Below, in pieces: positions 1 through 8,891 of a stretch of 27,478 bases of DNA. The notes under the pieces were generated by a model that searched no databases, was not told where the DNA came from, and was given only the letters and a program-made list of their open reading frames with translations. Positions within the stretch are counted from its first letter, which is position 1; every line of letters starts with the position of its first letter. Location: assembly GCA_900543845.1 (NCBI GenBank), contig UQTD01000021.1, positions 1-27,478 of the forward strand, given 5' to 3'. The position numbers and the translations under genes were made by a program. The DNA is from an uncultured Collinsella sp. (GTDB lineage Bacteria > Actinomycetota > Coriobacteriia > Coriobacteriales > Coriobacteriaceae).

Positions 1-3000
1 GCTCGCCGCCGCCAGGCGTCGGCTCCGGCTCGGGCGTCGGCTCAGGCGCCGCCTCATCGGTCACCGTAATCGTCATGTTCAGACGCTCGGAATACTCACT
101 GTACGACATGCCAGGGCGCTGTGCCGCAATGCGCACATACATGTTGCTATCGAGCGCAATGGGCTCGGTGTACTTTACGCGGCCTTCGTCACGGCAGGGG
201 CAGGTGTCGTTGGTGGTGTACCAAATCGTCGCGCCATCCTCGGCCGAAAGCTCCAGCTTCGTGCCCTTGGGCACCGTAATGTAGTTCTCCTTGGGCGACC
301 ATGCACCAAGCGTCGTCGCACCAATCGTCGCCACCGGTCGCGCCGGTCGCACTGCCTCGGCAGACACGCGAACGTCAACCTGCTTGGACAGCGCCGTGCC
401 GTCCATCGCCGCCGTCAACGTCGTCAAACCGGGCAGAGCACCATGCAGCACAAACGTCGCCGCTCCGTCCTCGCCCGTCACGGCCTGGGTGGCATCGACA
501 GAGCAGATAGCCGAGGACTCCAGCCCAACACTAACCTTTGCGCCCGCAAACGGCTTGCCCGCCTTATCGGTCACGTGCGCCACCAGCTCAAAGTCACTGC
601 CCTCAAGCATGGTCACGGCCTGCTCCACGTTGAGCTTGAGCTTGTCGGCACGAACGCCCACGACAAGCTCGCCACTTGCCCAGCGCGCCATGGCCTTGCC
701 GGCGTAGTTGCGAGCACCGTCGAGCTCAAACGCCACCGTCGAGCCCGCCTCACGCGCATCGGCATAGCGAATACGCAGCACGCGCGACAGCGGCTTGCCA
801 TTGGGATCGTCCTGCTTGTCGAGCCACGTATACGTCACGTCGCCCAAGCCCTGCGCGCACAATGCGACCAGGGCATCGTCGCTCGCATCCATATACTGCG
901 CAAACTCAACCTCGATGCAATCGGTATAGGCATGGGCCGAAGCCACCTCGGGCGCCGTCGTCGACACCAAGCCAATGTTCACCTCAGTCTGAATCGGCGG
1001 CACGCGCAGCCAAGCCGAACGCGCCTCCTCATACCCGTCCTTGGTCACGCGCACCTGATACCAGCCGGTCGGCGTATTCCAGTTGTATGCACCGTCCGCA
1101 CCCGTTGCAAGCGGATTGTCCTGCTCATACTCCTCGGCATCCCAACGCGCTGCATTGGTACCGGCCGCATCGTCGGCACTCCACAGCTCAACCGTCGCGC
1201 CTTCAACCGTATTGGACAGCAGGCCCTCGTACACCACGCCCGCAGGGTCGGGTGCAGCCTTGGCAGCCACATTGCGATAACGTGCCTCGAAGATCGACTG
1301 CATCTTCTCGTCCGAGATCAAGCCGTCCTTGTTGGCCTTGTAGACCTCGGCATCGGTCAGCTCGCCCCAGTTGACCGTAATACGATTCTGGCACGCGCGC
1401 TCCACCTGCTCGCAGGCAACATCGTAGGCGCATTCGGCATTGGTCAGCTTAATCGCGCGCTCCGAACCTACGCTGGTCGAAGCCGCGTCATAGGCAGCGC
1501 CCACCACGGTACCCGCCGAACCGGCCGTCAGCACGCCGGCGATTGTCATAATGGAGCCCACCGCCACATCGGTGCTGTCGTGGCAGAGCTGGCGATACAG
1601 CAGATCCTCAAACGCACGCGCCTTCTCCATGGCGTCGCGCAGCGCGTAAATGCACTTCCAGTCGTCCTCGGTCTTCTCGGGCTTGGCAAGCAAGCGCGTA
1701 TGCTGAAGCTCATAGCCCTCGCGCTCGCCCTTCACCTTCTGCATACGGACGTTCACGTTCTCCCAGTTCTTGCTGGCATCGTTCACGCCGTAAATGCCGG
1801 TAAAGATGCCGATGCCCTGGGTCGCCGCGGGAAACGCCTGGCCGGCCGCCTTCCACGCATCGGTCTTAAAGACCTGTCCGAACATCTCGCACTCGATCTT
1901 ATAGCTCTTGAGCGAACGGATCGTGCGGATGATCTTCATATGGGCGCTCACGTCGCCGTTACGCTTCCAGGCCATGAGCCATCCGCGCACCTTGGAGTTG
2001 TTGAGGCTATGAACCACATTCCAGTTGTCGTACAGGTTGTCCAGAATGTCGCACTGCATGGCGATCGAGTTAAACAGAAGCGCCTGGTTCTTGTTGTTAT
2101 TGGAGTTCTCGATAAACTCCGACTCGATATAGGCCGTCTGCTCGCCATCGGGCGCGGCGACCTTAAAGCCCTTGACGGTATCGTCGTCAGCCGCCTTGTA
2201 GCTCAGCGAGCTGCCGAGCGCCTGGCCCAAATCGTTAAACCCGCTCGTCGACTGGCCGTTGTACTCACTGGCCTTAATGCCCGCACACTTGTTGAGCGCC
2301 GCAGCGGTTGCGTCATTCCAGCTTCCGTATTGGTTGAGCTGGCCGATACCCATCGACTGGCCCATCAGATCCTCGGCCCGCTGGGCAATAAACTCCGCTC
2401 GCGATGCATGGTCGACGAGCTCCTTGATGGCGGCCGCATCCGCAGCGTTCGCGCCCTGGGCCGCCGCGAGTTCCTGATACCAATCCTCGCTGGTGCCGTA
2501 AGCATCCTCAAAGATCATCTTGTCCACATTGACGCCATAGCTGTCGCCCTGCTGGGTCAGCAGCGCCGCCGACCCGCCGACCGCGGCCTTGAGCTCAGCC
2601 GCAAACTGAGCGGCCTCGTCGTTTCCAGCATCATCACCCTCGCCGTCGCTGGCGGCAGGAGCGCGACGAGCCTTACGGGCAGCTCCACCTTGGGCTTCGT
2701 CCTCTTTACCGTCCTCGTCCTCCTCGGCAAACGCATCGGCGACCATCTGGTCAATCGCATCGTTAAAGGCCTCGTCGACATCATTAAACGAGTTATCCAT
2801 CATATACTCGTGCCACTGCTGCACAGCATTCGAGAACTCCTGCTGGCGCTCCTCGGCCGCGGCGGAATGCTTTTTGGCCGAAGCGTTGGCGTCAAAACTC
2901 AGCATGGTCATAAGCTGAGCATTGGAGATGCGGTAGGTCTGCGGCATAAAGATCTGCTCAAAGTTGCCGCAGTTCACATAGGTCGAGTCATTCGCCTTGT

Positions 3001-6000
3001 TAAACTCGTCGAGCAGCTTGAGATATCCCTCGTCCACATACTCCGCCACATAGCGCACACGGGTGCCCTCGCGCGACTTTTGAGTCAGAGGAATCGTCAC
3101 CGTCTTGCCATCCACGCAGTCCACGTACAGGTCGAGCGTGTCGGCGGCCTCTTCGTTTCCCACCTCGAGCGTGATGTCAAAGGTCCAGTAGGCGTTCTTC
3201 TTTTGTGGCAGATGATGGAAGGTCCACAGGCTCTTGCCGGTGTCCTTGCCGTCCTTGACCAAGTTTTGCGTACCGCCACGATACGTCACATCAAAGTTCC
3301 AGACCGAAGCACCCGGAACATAGCGCACATAATTGCGAGCCGTCACCTCTGCGGCAGCGGCGGCGACATCGGTCGAGCCCACGCGCGCTTCGAGCGTCAC
3401 ACGCTCGGCGGCAAGCGTATCCTGCGGCAGTTCGTATTCAATCTTGGCACGGCCGAGTTTATTGGTCTTGCCGGTGTACTTTGCAGCCGACGAGCCCGTC
3501 CCCACGGTGAGCTGCACGCTCTTGCCCGGCGCTGCATAAACGTAGGCCACATTGCCCAGCAGGCTGTGAACGTCGGTGTTGTCGACCTCGATGCGCGATC
3601 CGCTAACCTCGAGTGTGGTGCTTCCCAGCGGCAATGTCACCTCGCCCAGCGTAATAAGCGGCGAGACGGCATAGATGCCCGCGGCCTTAGGCTTAAAGCG
3701 CACAAACACATCGGCGCCCGCACTTTTCTTCATATCGAGAACGAGGTTGTCGCCCTCCCAAGTTGTGGCAGCCCACATGGCATCGGAGCTGGCGCCGGCT
3801 TCGCGAGCGCCTGCGGACACATCCTCGACGGCATCCTTGGCCAGAGGAATCTCAATCTTGGCAGCCTGGCTGTCCTTGAGCTCGTAATGAATGCGCAGCT
3901 CGGTCTCCGCGCCAACGACCGCGGACGAATCAGCGATAACCGAGCCCGCCGTCAGCCCACGCTCGGCACGATACGTCTCCACGTCAAACGTGGGGACGTC
4001 GAGCGTCACGTCGAGCTGTTTGCCGTCCTCAATCTTCACCTGCTTTTGCGCGATATGCTTACCCACGGTCAGCCCTAGGCGGCTAAACGTGGAATAGCTC
4101 GTCGCTTGGATGTCGTAGCTCGTCTTGTTAAAGGCGACGATGGTGTACGAACCGGCCTTAAGGCGCGGCGTCTCGGCCTTCATGATAGGCGTGGTGTCAT
4201 CGTCTTCGTAACCCATCAAATAGGTGACACCGTCGGCGACCAGCTTGCCGTCGGACGTACGGAACACCAGCACGCGGTTGGCTCCCTGGTAGTCGCCCTT
4301 GGTCGTGACCGTCGCCGTACCCCAAGGCTTCAAGTCGATATCGACCTTGCCGGCCGAAGGCTTCACCGTCGCCGTCGCCCCACCCAGCCTGAGGCTGTCT
4401 TTGGGCTCGAGCGTTATCTCCAGATCCTGGTCCGCGTCGGCAATGGCCTGCGACACCACGAGTGCTGTGCCATGGATACGGAAGTCGTTTTCTTTGTCAC
4501 CCTTGGCAGGCTTAAGCATCTTGCCACCGCTCTTCACCGTCAGATTGATGTTATCGAGACTATCGAGCTCAATGCGTTCGGTCTTATCCTGGCCCACAAT
4601 CGGTTCAAGATAGCCCACGTTGAGCTCAATCGCGCGCGAGGCCGGAATCTTGGTAAAGTCCTCCGCCTTAATCTCTCCGATATTCCATGTGCCCGTCATC
4701 TGGTCACCCGGGCGCGCCAGCACCATGTCATAGTAACCGCTGAGCGAAATGCGCAGGGTGGCTGCTGTCTTGGAGAGAGCGTCCGCTGTAAAGCTGCCGT
4801 CATCGCCAACCGCCAGCGGCGTGGACTGCCCCGCCTGCGCGAGTGTAGCCGTCGCGCTCTGGGGAAGTTTGCCCGTCACCTGGGCCGCCTCGCCCATCCA
4901 CTCAAACGTGTAGGCAGGCTTCGAGGAATCGACGGAGTCCTTGCGATCGGCCACGGCATCGGCAAGCTTTTTGACCATCGAGGGGTTGCCAGCCGAATCG
5001 GTCGCATAGGCATAGATGGTCTGGCCTTCACCAAAGGGAATCGCATACGTTACGCCATCGATTGTCACGCGCTCATTATAGTCGCCCGGATAGCCCGCCT
5101 CACCAAACTGAAGATCGGGGTTCATCACGCGCAGGGCAACGGCATTATGGTTCGTCTCGTTTCCGTATCTCGTGTTCTCAAAAGCTCCCCACTCTATCAT
5201 TTCCACGCTTTTGGGTAGCACAATCTCTTTGCCGGCAATCGCAGGATCAAGAGAGGCGAACGCGAGCGCCCCGATAGATTTGACACCATCGCCGATCGTC
5301 ACCGACGACACATGCGAGCACCCGTCAAAGGCATAGCGCTCAATCCGCTCCACCGTGCCCGGCACATTGATCTGCGTAAAGGTGAGCACTGTTGTGTCCG
5401 AGACATAGAACTGTGGCACGCCGCAATAGGCGAATGCAAGATAGTCGATGGTTTTGACCGAAGGCGGCAGCGTTGCCACCACCTTGTCGTCAAGTTGTTC
5501 ACATTCCTTAAAGGCCTGTTCGGGAATCGTGGTAAAGGCCGCGTTGTTGGGCCAGGTTACCGTTTGGAGCGTCTTGCTTTTGTAGAATGCATAGCTCTTG
5601 AGCTCCTCGACCGAATCGGGCAGTGCGATCTCTTTGATGCTGCTGCCGCCCAAGCCTCCAACCGAGCGGACATGCGAATTAGGGGCGAAGGTGATCGATG
5701 TGAGCGCAGCGCTTCCCATACCCGTAAGGCTTACGACATTTTTGTCGTCGATGGTCGAGGGCACCTCCAACGTGGTAATGCCCGCGTCGCCATACTCGAT
5801 AGAAATTTCGTTGGTGAGGCTATCGATCGAGAAGTAGTACTGCGCAGGAGTCTGCTCGCCAGCCACGTAGCCATCGTCGTATTCGTCCTTTACGCCCGTG
5901 GCGCCCTTCGAGGTTGCCCAGAGTTCAAGTTCCTCGTTCCAGGTCGCCTCGGTGCCGGAAGCCTCCTCTTGCTGTTGCTGCTCGGCAAGCTCCTTGCCCT

Positions 6001-6364
6001 CGACCAGGTCGGTGGCGAGCGTGCCCACGGGCGTACTCTCGGTCTGTCCGGCGCCAGTCAGGCCCGCCGCCGATGCGATCTCGGAGGCCGGAGGTGTCGG
6101 GGCGTCACCGGTATCGAGCGCTGTGGGGTCGGCAGCGCCGGCATCGGGCGCGGGGTCGGCGGAAGCAGAGTCTGACGCTTGGGCGTCAGCCGAATCGGCG
6201 GAGGTGGCGTCGTCCGCATGGCCGTTATCCGTCTGCACAAAGGTGCTATCGGTGGTGAGCGCCTCGGCAAACGCGCCCACGGGCAACGAGCCCGTCACCA
6301 TCGCGAGGGTTACCGTGGCAACAGTCAGGCGGCGGCAAAGCGCTCGAACAGTAGTCCACCTCAT
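1..6364 (-). CDS. Giant BspA-like leucine-rich-repeat surface protein, 3' end beyond the window
   Basis: An uninterrupted frame runs from an ATG at 6364 to the left edge (2121 codons, no stop reached). The start is preceded by AAAGGA six bases upstream. Residues 1-35 form a signal peptide (Arg-rich start, hydrophobic core, ending AFAEA). Then comes an Ala/Asp/Ser-rich stretch, then BspA/LRR_5-type repeats at about 175-395 (recurring 'SVxxIxxxAFxxC' pattern). After several beta-type regions there is a long helical segment at about 1125-1700, holding an acidic/Arg-rich patch near 1206-1252 and a Gly/Ala hydrophobic stretch near 1598-1630. Next are a carboxypeptidase-regulatory-like domain (about 1708-1795), a Big_1-like Ig domain (about 1922-2000), a chitobiase-C-terminal-like domain (about 2028-2095) and a Pro/Glu/Thr linker at the edge. 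That linker normally precedes a wall or membrane anchor. Likely an adhesin or matrix-binding protein; the ligand is unknown. Confidence 0.85.
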   Translation of the reverse strand, partial: MRWTTVRALCRRLTVATVTLAMVTGSLPVGAFAEALTTDSTFVQTDNGHADDATSADSADAQASDSASADPAPDAGAADPTALDTGDAPTPPASEIASAAGLTGAGQTESTPVGTLATDLVEGKELAEQQQQEEASGTEATWNEELELWATSKGATGVKDEYDDGYVAGEQTPAQYYFSIDSLTNEISIEYGDAGITTLEVPSTIDDKNVVSLTGMGSAALTSITFAPNSHVRSVGGLGGSSIKEIALPDSVEELKSYAFYKSKTLQTVTWPNNAAFTTIPEQAFKECEQLDDKVVATLPPSVKTIDYLAFAYCGVPQFYVSDTTVLTFTQINVPGTVERIERYAFDGCSHVSSVTIGDGVKSIGALAFASLDPAIAGKEIVLPKSVEMIEWGAFENTRYGNETNHNAVALRVMNPDLQFGEAGYPGDYNERVTIDGVTYAIPFGEGQTIYAYATDSAGNPSMVKKLADAVADRKDSVDSSKPAYTFEWMGEAAQVTGKLPQSATATLAQAGQSTPLAVGDDGSFTADALSKTAATLRISLSGYYDMVLARPGDQMTGTWNIGEIKAEDFTKIPASRAIELNVGYLEPIVGQDKTERIELDSLDNINLTVKSGGKMLKPAKGDKENDFRIHGTALVVSQAIADADQDLEITLEPKDSLRLGGATATVKPSAGKVDIDLKPWGTATVTTKGDYQGANRVLVFRTSDGKLVADGVTYLMGYEDDDTTPIMKAETPRLKAGSYTIVAFNKTSYDIQATSYSTFSRLGLTVGKHIAQKQVKIEDGKQLDVTLDVPTFDVETYRAERGLTAGSVIADSSAVVGAETELRIHYELKDSQAAKIEIPLAKDAVEDVSAGAREAGASSDAMWAATTWEGDNLVLDMKKSAGADVFVRFKPKAAGIYAVSPLITLGEVTLPLGSTTLEVSGSRIEVDNTDVHSLLGNVAYVYAAPGKSVQLTVGTGSSAAKYTGKTNKLGRAKIEYELPQDTLAAERVTLEARVGSTDVAAAAAEVTARNYVRYVPGASVWNFDVTYRGGTQNLVKDGKDTGKSLWTFHHLPQKKNAYWTFDITLEVGNEEAADTLDLYVDCVDGKTVTIPLTQKSREGTRVRYVAEYVDEGYLKLLDEFNKANDSTYVNCGNFEQIFMPQTYRISNAQLMTMLSFDANASAKKHSAAAEERQQEFSNAVQQWHEYMMDNSFNDVDEAFNDAIDQMVADAFAEEDEDGKEDEAQGGAARKARRAPAASDGEGDDAGNDEAAQFAAELKAAVGGSAALLTQQGDSYGVNVDKMIFEDAYGTSEDWYQELAAAQGANAADAAAIKELVDHASRAEFIAQRAEDLMGQSMGIGQLNQYGSWNDATAAALNKCAGIKASEYNGQSTSGFNDLGQALGSSLSYKAADDDTVKGFKVAAPDGEQTAYIESEFIENSNNNKNQALLFNSIAMQCDILDNLYDNWNVVHSLNNSKVRGWLMAWKRNGDVSAHMKIIRTIRSLKSYKIECEMFGQVFKTDAWKAAGQAFPAATQGIGIFTGIYGVNDASKNWENVNVRMQKVKGEREGYELQHTRLLAKPEKTEDDWKCIYALRDAMEKARAFEDLLYRQLCHDSTDVAVGSIMTIAGVLTAGSAGTVVGAAYDAASTSVGSERAIKLTNAECAYDVACEQVERACQNRITVNWGELTDAEVYKANKDGLISDEKMQSIFEARYRNVAAKAAPDPAGVVYEGLLSNTVEGATVELWSADDAAGTNAARWDAEEYEQDNPLATGADGAYNWNTPTGWYQVRVTKDGYEEARSAWLRVPPIQTEVNIGLVSTTAPEVASAHAYTDCIEVEFAQYMDASDDALVALCAQGLGDVTYTWLDKQDDPNGKPLSRVLRIRYADAREAGSTVAFELDGARNYAGKAMARWASGELVVGVRADKLKLNVEQAVTMLEGSDFELVAHVTDKAGKPFAGAKVSVGLESSAICSVDATQAVTGEDGAATFVLHGALPGLTTLTAAMDGTALSKQVDVRVSAEAVRPARPVATIGATTLGAWSPKENYITVPKGTKLELSAEDGATIWYTTNDTCPCRDEGRVKYTEPIALDSNMYVRIAAQRPGMSYSEYSERLNMTITVTDEAAPEPTPEPEPTPGGGE

Positions 6365-6432
6365 GGTCGATCCTTTCTTGCAAACCAAAAGTCATCCAGC
6401 GTAATCGTTGCCCAAAAACAAAGCGAACGGTA

Positions 6433-6470
6433 GGTTCATATATACGAACCTACCGTTCTACCTGCGCAAA
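6433..6470 (-). promoter_or_regulatory. Composite palindromic site, copy 1
   Basis: The palindrome GGTTCATATATACGAACC (6433-6450) is followed after 8 nt by TACCTGCGCAAA (6459-6470). In this copy the arms extend to 13 bp (6425-6437 with 6446-6458). It lies 68 nt upstream of the giant surface-protein start. Two more copies with identical internal spacing precede the other two surface-protein genes. The 18-bp dyad has the size expected for a LuxR/GerE-type dimer. The binding protein is inferred, not shown. Confidence 0.7.
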
Positions 6471-6507
6471 CCACCACAAAGGGGACAGGCATCTTTGTGG
6501 TGGTTTT
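6468..6507. repeat. 38-nt-class hairpin repeat (CCACCACAAAGG family), copy 1
   Basis: Fourteen-base arms AAACCACCACAAAG and CTTTGTGGTGGTTT (6468-6481, 6493-6506) enclose an 11-nt loop carrying GGGACAGG. Related copies lie at 10566, 12177 and 13593. It abuts the composite palindromic site. Read on the plus strand it ends in a T-run, so it could also stop transcription. Confidence 0.8.
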
Positions 6508-6526
6508 GGACTTAGCCGGCCGGTTT

Positions 6527-6583
6527 GTCTCGATCTGTAACGGTAAGAGGCCGAATTTCTCGCTAGGCGTTACAGATTGAGAC
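6527..6583. repeat. 57-nt hairpin repeat (CTGTAAC/GTTACAG family), copy A
   Basis: Fifteen-base arms GTCTCGATCTGTAAC and GTTACAGATTGAGAC flank a 27-nt centre. Copy B lies 24 nt away and copy C at 12239. All three are exactly 57 nt with 15-27-15 architecture. Confidence 0.8.
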
Positions 6584-6607
6584 GTTATGTTGGCCACCCG
6601 CCGGTTC

Positions 6608-6664
6608 ATCTCAATCTGTAACAGATAGAGCCGTTTCTGCTGGCTAGGTGTTACAGATTGAGAT
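6608..6664. repeat. 57-nt hairpin repeat (CTGTAAC/GTTACAG family), copy B
   Basis: The arms ATCTCAATCTGTAAC and GTTACAGATTGAGAT are perfectly complementary around a 27-nt centre. The outermost pair is A-T here where copy A has G-C, so the pairing is kept despite substitution. The copy lies just after the stop of the 664-residue surface protein and may end its transcript. Confidence 0.8.
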
Positions 6665-6699
6665 CTTGCTGAGGTGGAAACGAGGGCCTCCGCCGAAAC

Positions 6700-8694
6700 C
6701 TAGTTCTCGCGGCGCTTTGAGGCGATGCCGATGGCTGCTGCGATGGCGCCGGCGAGGCTCATGGCCGCGGCGACAAGTCCGGTGCTGTCACCCGTTGCGG
6801 CGAGGGTGGCATCGCTGGTCTTGGCAGCGGGCTTGACGGCCGGAGTCTTGGTGGTCGAGACGGTCGTAGTAATCGTGGCGGTCGTTGGCGCCTGACCCGG
6901 CTTGGTCTCGGGCTTGGTCTCGGGCTCGGGCGTCGGCTTGGGGTCCGGCGTCGGCGTCGGCATTGCTTCAGGCGTCATCGTAAGATTGGTATAGACCCAC
7001 ATGGTGGTCGTCTTACCGTCTCTATCGAGATTCTCCGCATCGGATTCGTTCCACCAGTAGCCATAAGTCTTGCCGTTAATTGTGACCCTAGTGTCACGAG
7101 TAAAGTAGAAACCCTCATGCGACTTGAGATAAAAACCGTAGCTGTAGGTCTTCCCAGCCTCAAACGTATCAATGTGGTTCTCGATATTTTGATCCCAGAA
7201 CCATGCCGAGTTCACTCCAGCGCCATCCTCAGAATTCCAGAACTCGCACTGATACCAATAACGAGTGTCGTCGGACGTAGCGCCCGTGAACACCGGCTTA
7301 TCGCCGTCTTTGAACGTGACGGTAGCGCCATTAATCTCGACCGTGTCGATTGCTTGCCACACAAGAGCCTTTTCGCAGGTAAACGATGTGGTCGGCGCAA
7401 GGAACAGACCACCTTCGACTTTCTGAACACTCATGGCGTTAAGTGGCTCGCCATTGATTGCCACAGTGCAGCCGTTGGCAAACTCATACCCGTTCTTTTG
7501 GCGTAGCATGACAGAATGCATGTAGTGCTTGCCTTCTTCGAACTTGTCGATTCGCTTCATGCCCGGTGTGTACATGCCCTCGTCGGAATACCAGAAGGCG
7601 ACGGGATGAAGATCCGTGGGGTCGCTGTTGTCCATCTCCTCCCAGCACTCGTAAGCAATTTCATACTTGTCGTAATCTGCGTATGGTACATGAGTGGTTG
7701 GAGCGGGAGTATCCCCAGCGCGATAGCCGATATATCCTGAACCCAAATCAACGCTATTGATTGCCTGTCCATGAGCAGCTAGCTTTACCACGGTGTTGAA
7801 GTTGTAGCGCAGGTAGTAATCGGTCCTTGTTTCATGGACAACGATTTGAGCTGGTTTATCGGAGGTGCTATCAGGATCGCCGATGAGGATGCCATCATTA
7901 TAGTCGGTGCCGTCGAACGTCAACGTTGAAGTAAACGGCACATCCTCGTTGCGGATGAGTGCATAGTTTCCGTCTACAAAGTCGCCACCCGTCAGGGTCA
8001 GCGTCGCGCGCATCTGCCCTTCATATGGCGCAATGGAAATCGTCACGTTCGATTGAGACTGATCGGCGACTTCAACAAGCGCGCCAGTAGCGGCATCTGC
8101 CTTGTAATACTTAGTTTCGGATGCGTTTGATAGCTTATCCGCCACCTCATCTGGGACCGGTCCAAAATCCCATGAGAAACTACCGCCTCCGGTAAGAGAA
8201 ATCTCGGGTGGAAGCTCGCATTCCCTGTAGTAGGATTCGACGTTCGTGTCGATTGTCACGCCACCCCCACCCGTCACGTCGGTCACACCGCAGGGCATAA
8301 TGGCGTTGTCTGCCGGCATGGCGGCGTTGTTGCTGGAAGCGTTTTGCTCGGCGGGCATTGCATCGCCAGCCCCTTCGACGGTGTCAGCCAAAGATACCTG
8401 CTGAGTATCGGCCTCGTTCTGAGTTGACGGAGCAGCCTCGGTTGTCGGTGTTGTCGCCGCATTCGCATCCACCGTAGCCGCCGGCGCCGCAGGAGCCGCA
8501 GCGACCTCACCCGTCGTAGCAGCAGAATCCGCACATTCGGTCGCAAGCGCCACACTCGGCAGTAACAGCTGGCCGACCATGAGCGCGCACGCACCGACGC
8601 TGGCGACCCTCACACCCGCGCAACGCCAAGTACCGTGAACGAGCGAGCAAGCGCGCTCGCGCTGCGTCTGCTTGGCAAAATGTTGTCCTTGCAT
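6700..8694 (-). CDS. LAATG-anchored surface protein with two internal repeats
   Basis: A 664-residue exported protein. The ATG at 8694 is chosen because AAGGAGG lies five bases upstream; an ATG 39 nt earlier has no such site. Residues 1-45 are a long signal peptide with a 'QTQRER' and 'CSLVHG' motif before a hydrophobic core ending in PSVALA. This block is almost the same as in the next surface protein upstream. An Ala/Thr-rich segment follows, then a beta-rich middle. Two related units of about 100 residues (about 315-415 and 447-545) share aromatic, 'TF/FEAGKxYxxxxxL' and 'VxINGxxY'-type positions. A Pro/Thr linker leads to LAATG (631-635), a hydrophobic helix and a KRREN tail, a sortase signal of the LAxTG kind. 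Probably an adhesin; the middle is not a family I recognise with confidence. Confidence 0.85.
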   Translation of the reverse strand: MQGQHFAKQTQRERACSLVHGTWRCAGVRVASVGACALMVGQLLLPSVALATECADSAATTGEVAAAPAAPAATVDANAATTPTTEAAPSTQNEADTQQVSLADTVEGAGDAMPAEQNASSNNAAMPADNAIMPCGVTDVTGGGGVTIDTNVESYYRECELPPEISLTGGGSFSWDFGPVPDEVADKLSNASETKYYKADAATGALVEVADQSQSNVTISIAPYEGQMRATLTLTGGDFVDGNYALIRNEDVPFTSTLTFDGTDYNDGILIGDPDSTSDKPAQIVVHETRTDYYLRYNFNTVVKLAAHGQAINSVDLGSGYIGYRAGDTPAPTTHVPYADYDKYEIAYECWEEMDNSDPTDLHPVAFWYSDEGMYTPGMKRIDKFEEGKHYMHSVMLRQKNGYEFANGCTVAINGEPLNAMSVQKVEGGLFLAPTTSFTCEKALVWQAIDTVEINGATVTFKDGDKPVFTGATSDDTRYWYQCEFWNSEDGAGVNSAWFWDQNIENHIDTFEAGKTYSYGFYLKSHEGFYFTRDTRVTINGKTYGYWWNESDAENLDRDGKTTTMWVYTNLTMTPEAMPTPTPDPKPTPEPETKPETKPGQAPTTATITTTVSTTKTPAVKPAAKTSDATLAATGDSTGLVAAAMSLAGAIAAAIGIASKRREN

Positions 8695-8760
8695 GTCGTC
8701 CTCCTTAATCGAGGTTTGTTTCCATGACATCACAGTGCGGCAAACCGGGCGCCACGCCTA

Positions 8761-8798
8761 GGTTCGTACATGCGAACCCGCGTCCCTACCTGCGCAAA
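8761..8798 (-). promoter_or_regulatory. Composite palindromic site, copy 2
   Basis: GGTTCGTACATGCGAACC (8761-8778), eight bases, then TACCTGCGCAAA (8787-8798). It lies 66 nt upstream of the 664-residue surface-protein start. Same layout as the copies at 6433 and 10642. Confidence 0.7.
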
Positions 8799-8801
8799 CG
8801 C

Positions 8802-8842
8802 AAAAGCCGCCACGCGGGGACGCAAATCCCTGCGCGGCGGCT
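8802..8842 (-). terminator. Terminator of the 548-residue surface-protein gene
   Basis: Sixteen-base arms (8805-8820 with 8827-8842) pair with two mismatches around a six-base loop, then TTTT on the minus strand. It follows the stop at 8892 and separates that gene from the next gene's composite site. Confidence 0.75.
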
Positions 8843-8891
8843 CAATCAAGCGCACCGAGGTTTTATGCCCTGCATGCCCTAGGCAAAATTG

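Larger units (their letters stand above)
6365..6699. other. 335-nt intergenic region packed with inverted repeats
   Basis: No gene is seen between the giant surface protein and its upstream neighbour. The space holds, from the start codon outward, the leader of the giant gene, the composite palindromic site, a 38-nt CCACCACAAAGG hairpin abutting that site, and two tandem copies of a 57-nt CTGTAAC/GTTACAG hairpin. Each is listed separately. Confidence 0.8.

Noticed and set aside
443..4078. A plus-strand open frame of 1211 codons
   Set aside because: It is codon-aligned antisense to the giant surface protein. Its product is His/Arg/Leu-rich with no domains, and it results from GC-rich codon use on the minus strand. 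The same holds for the plus-strand frames at 4106-5218 and 5312-6175.
6527..6664. Two tandem 57-nt palindromes considered as a CRISPR array
   Set aside because: The conserved parts are the arms of hairpins, the centres belong to the hairpins, and the two copies are separated by only 24 nt. There are no cas genes.
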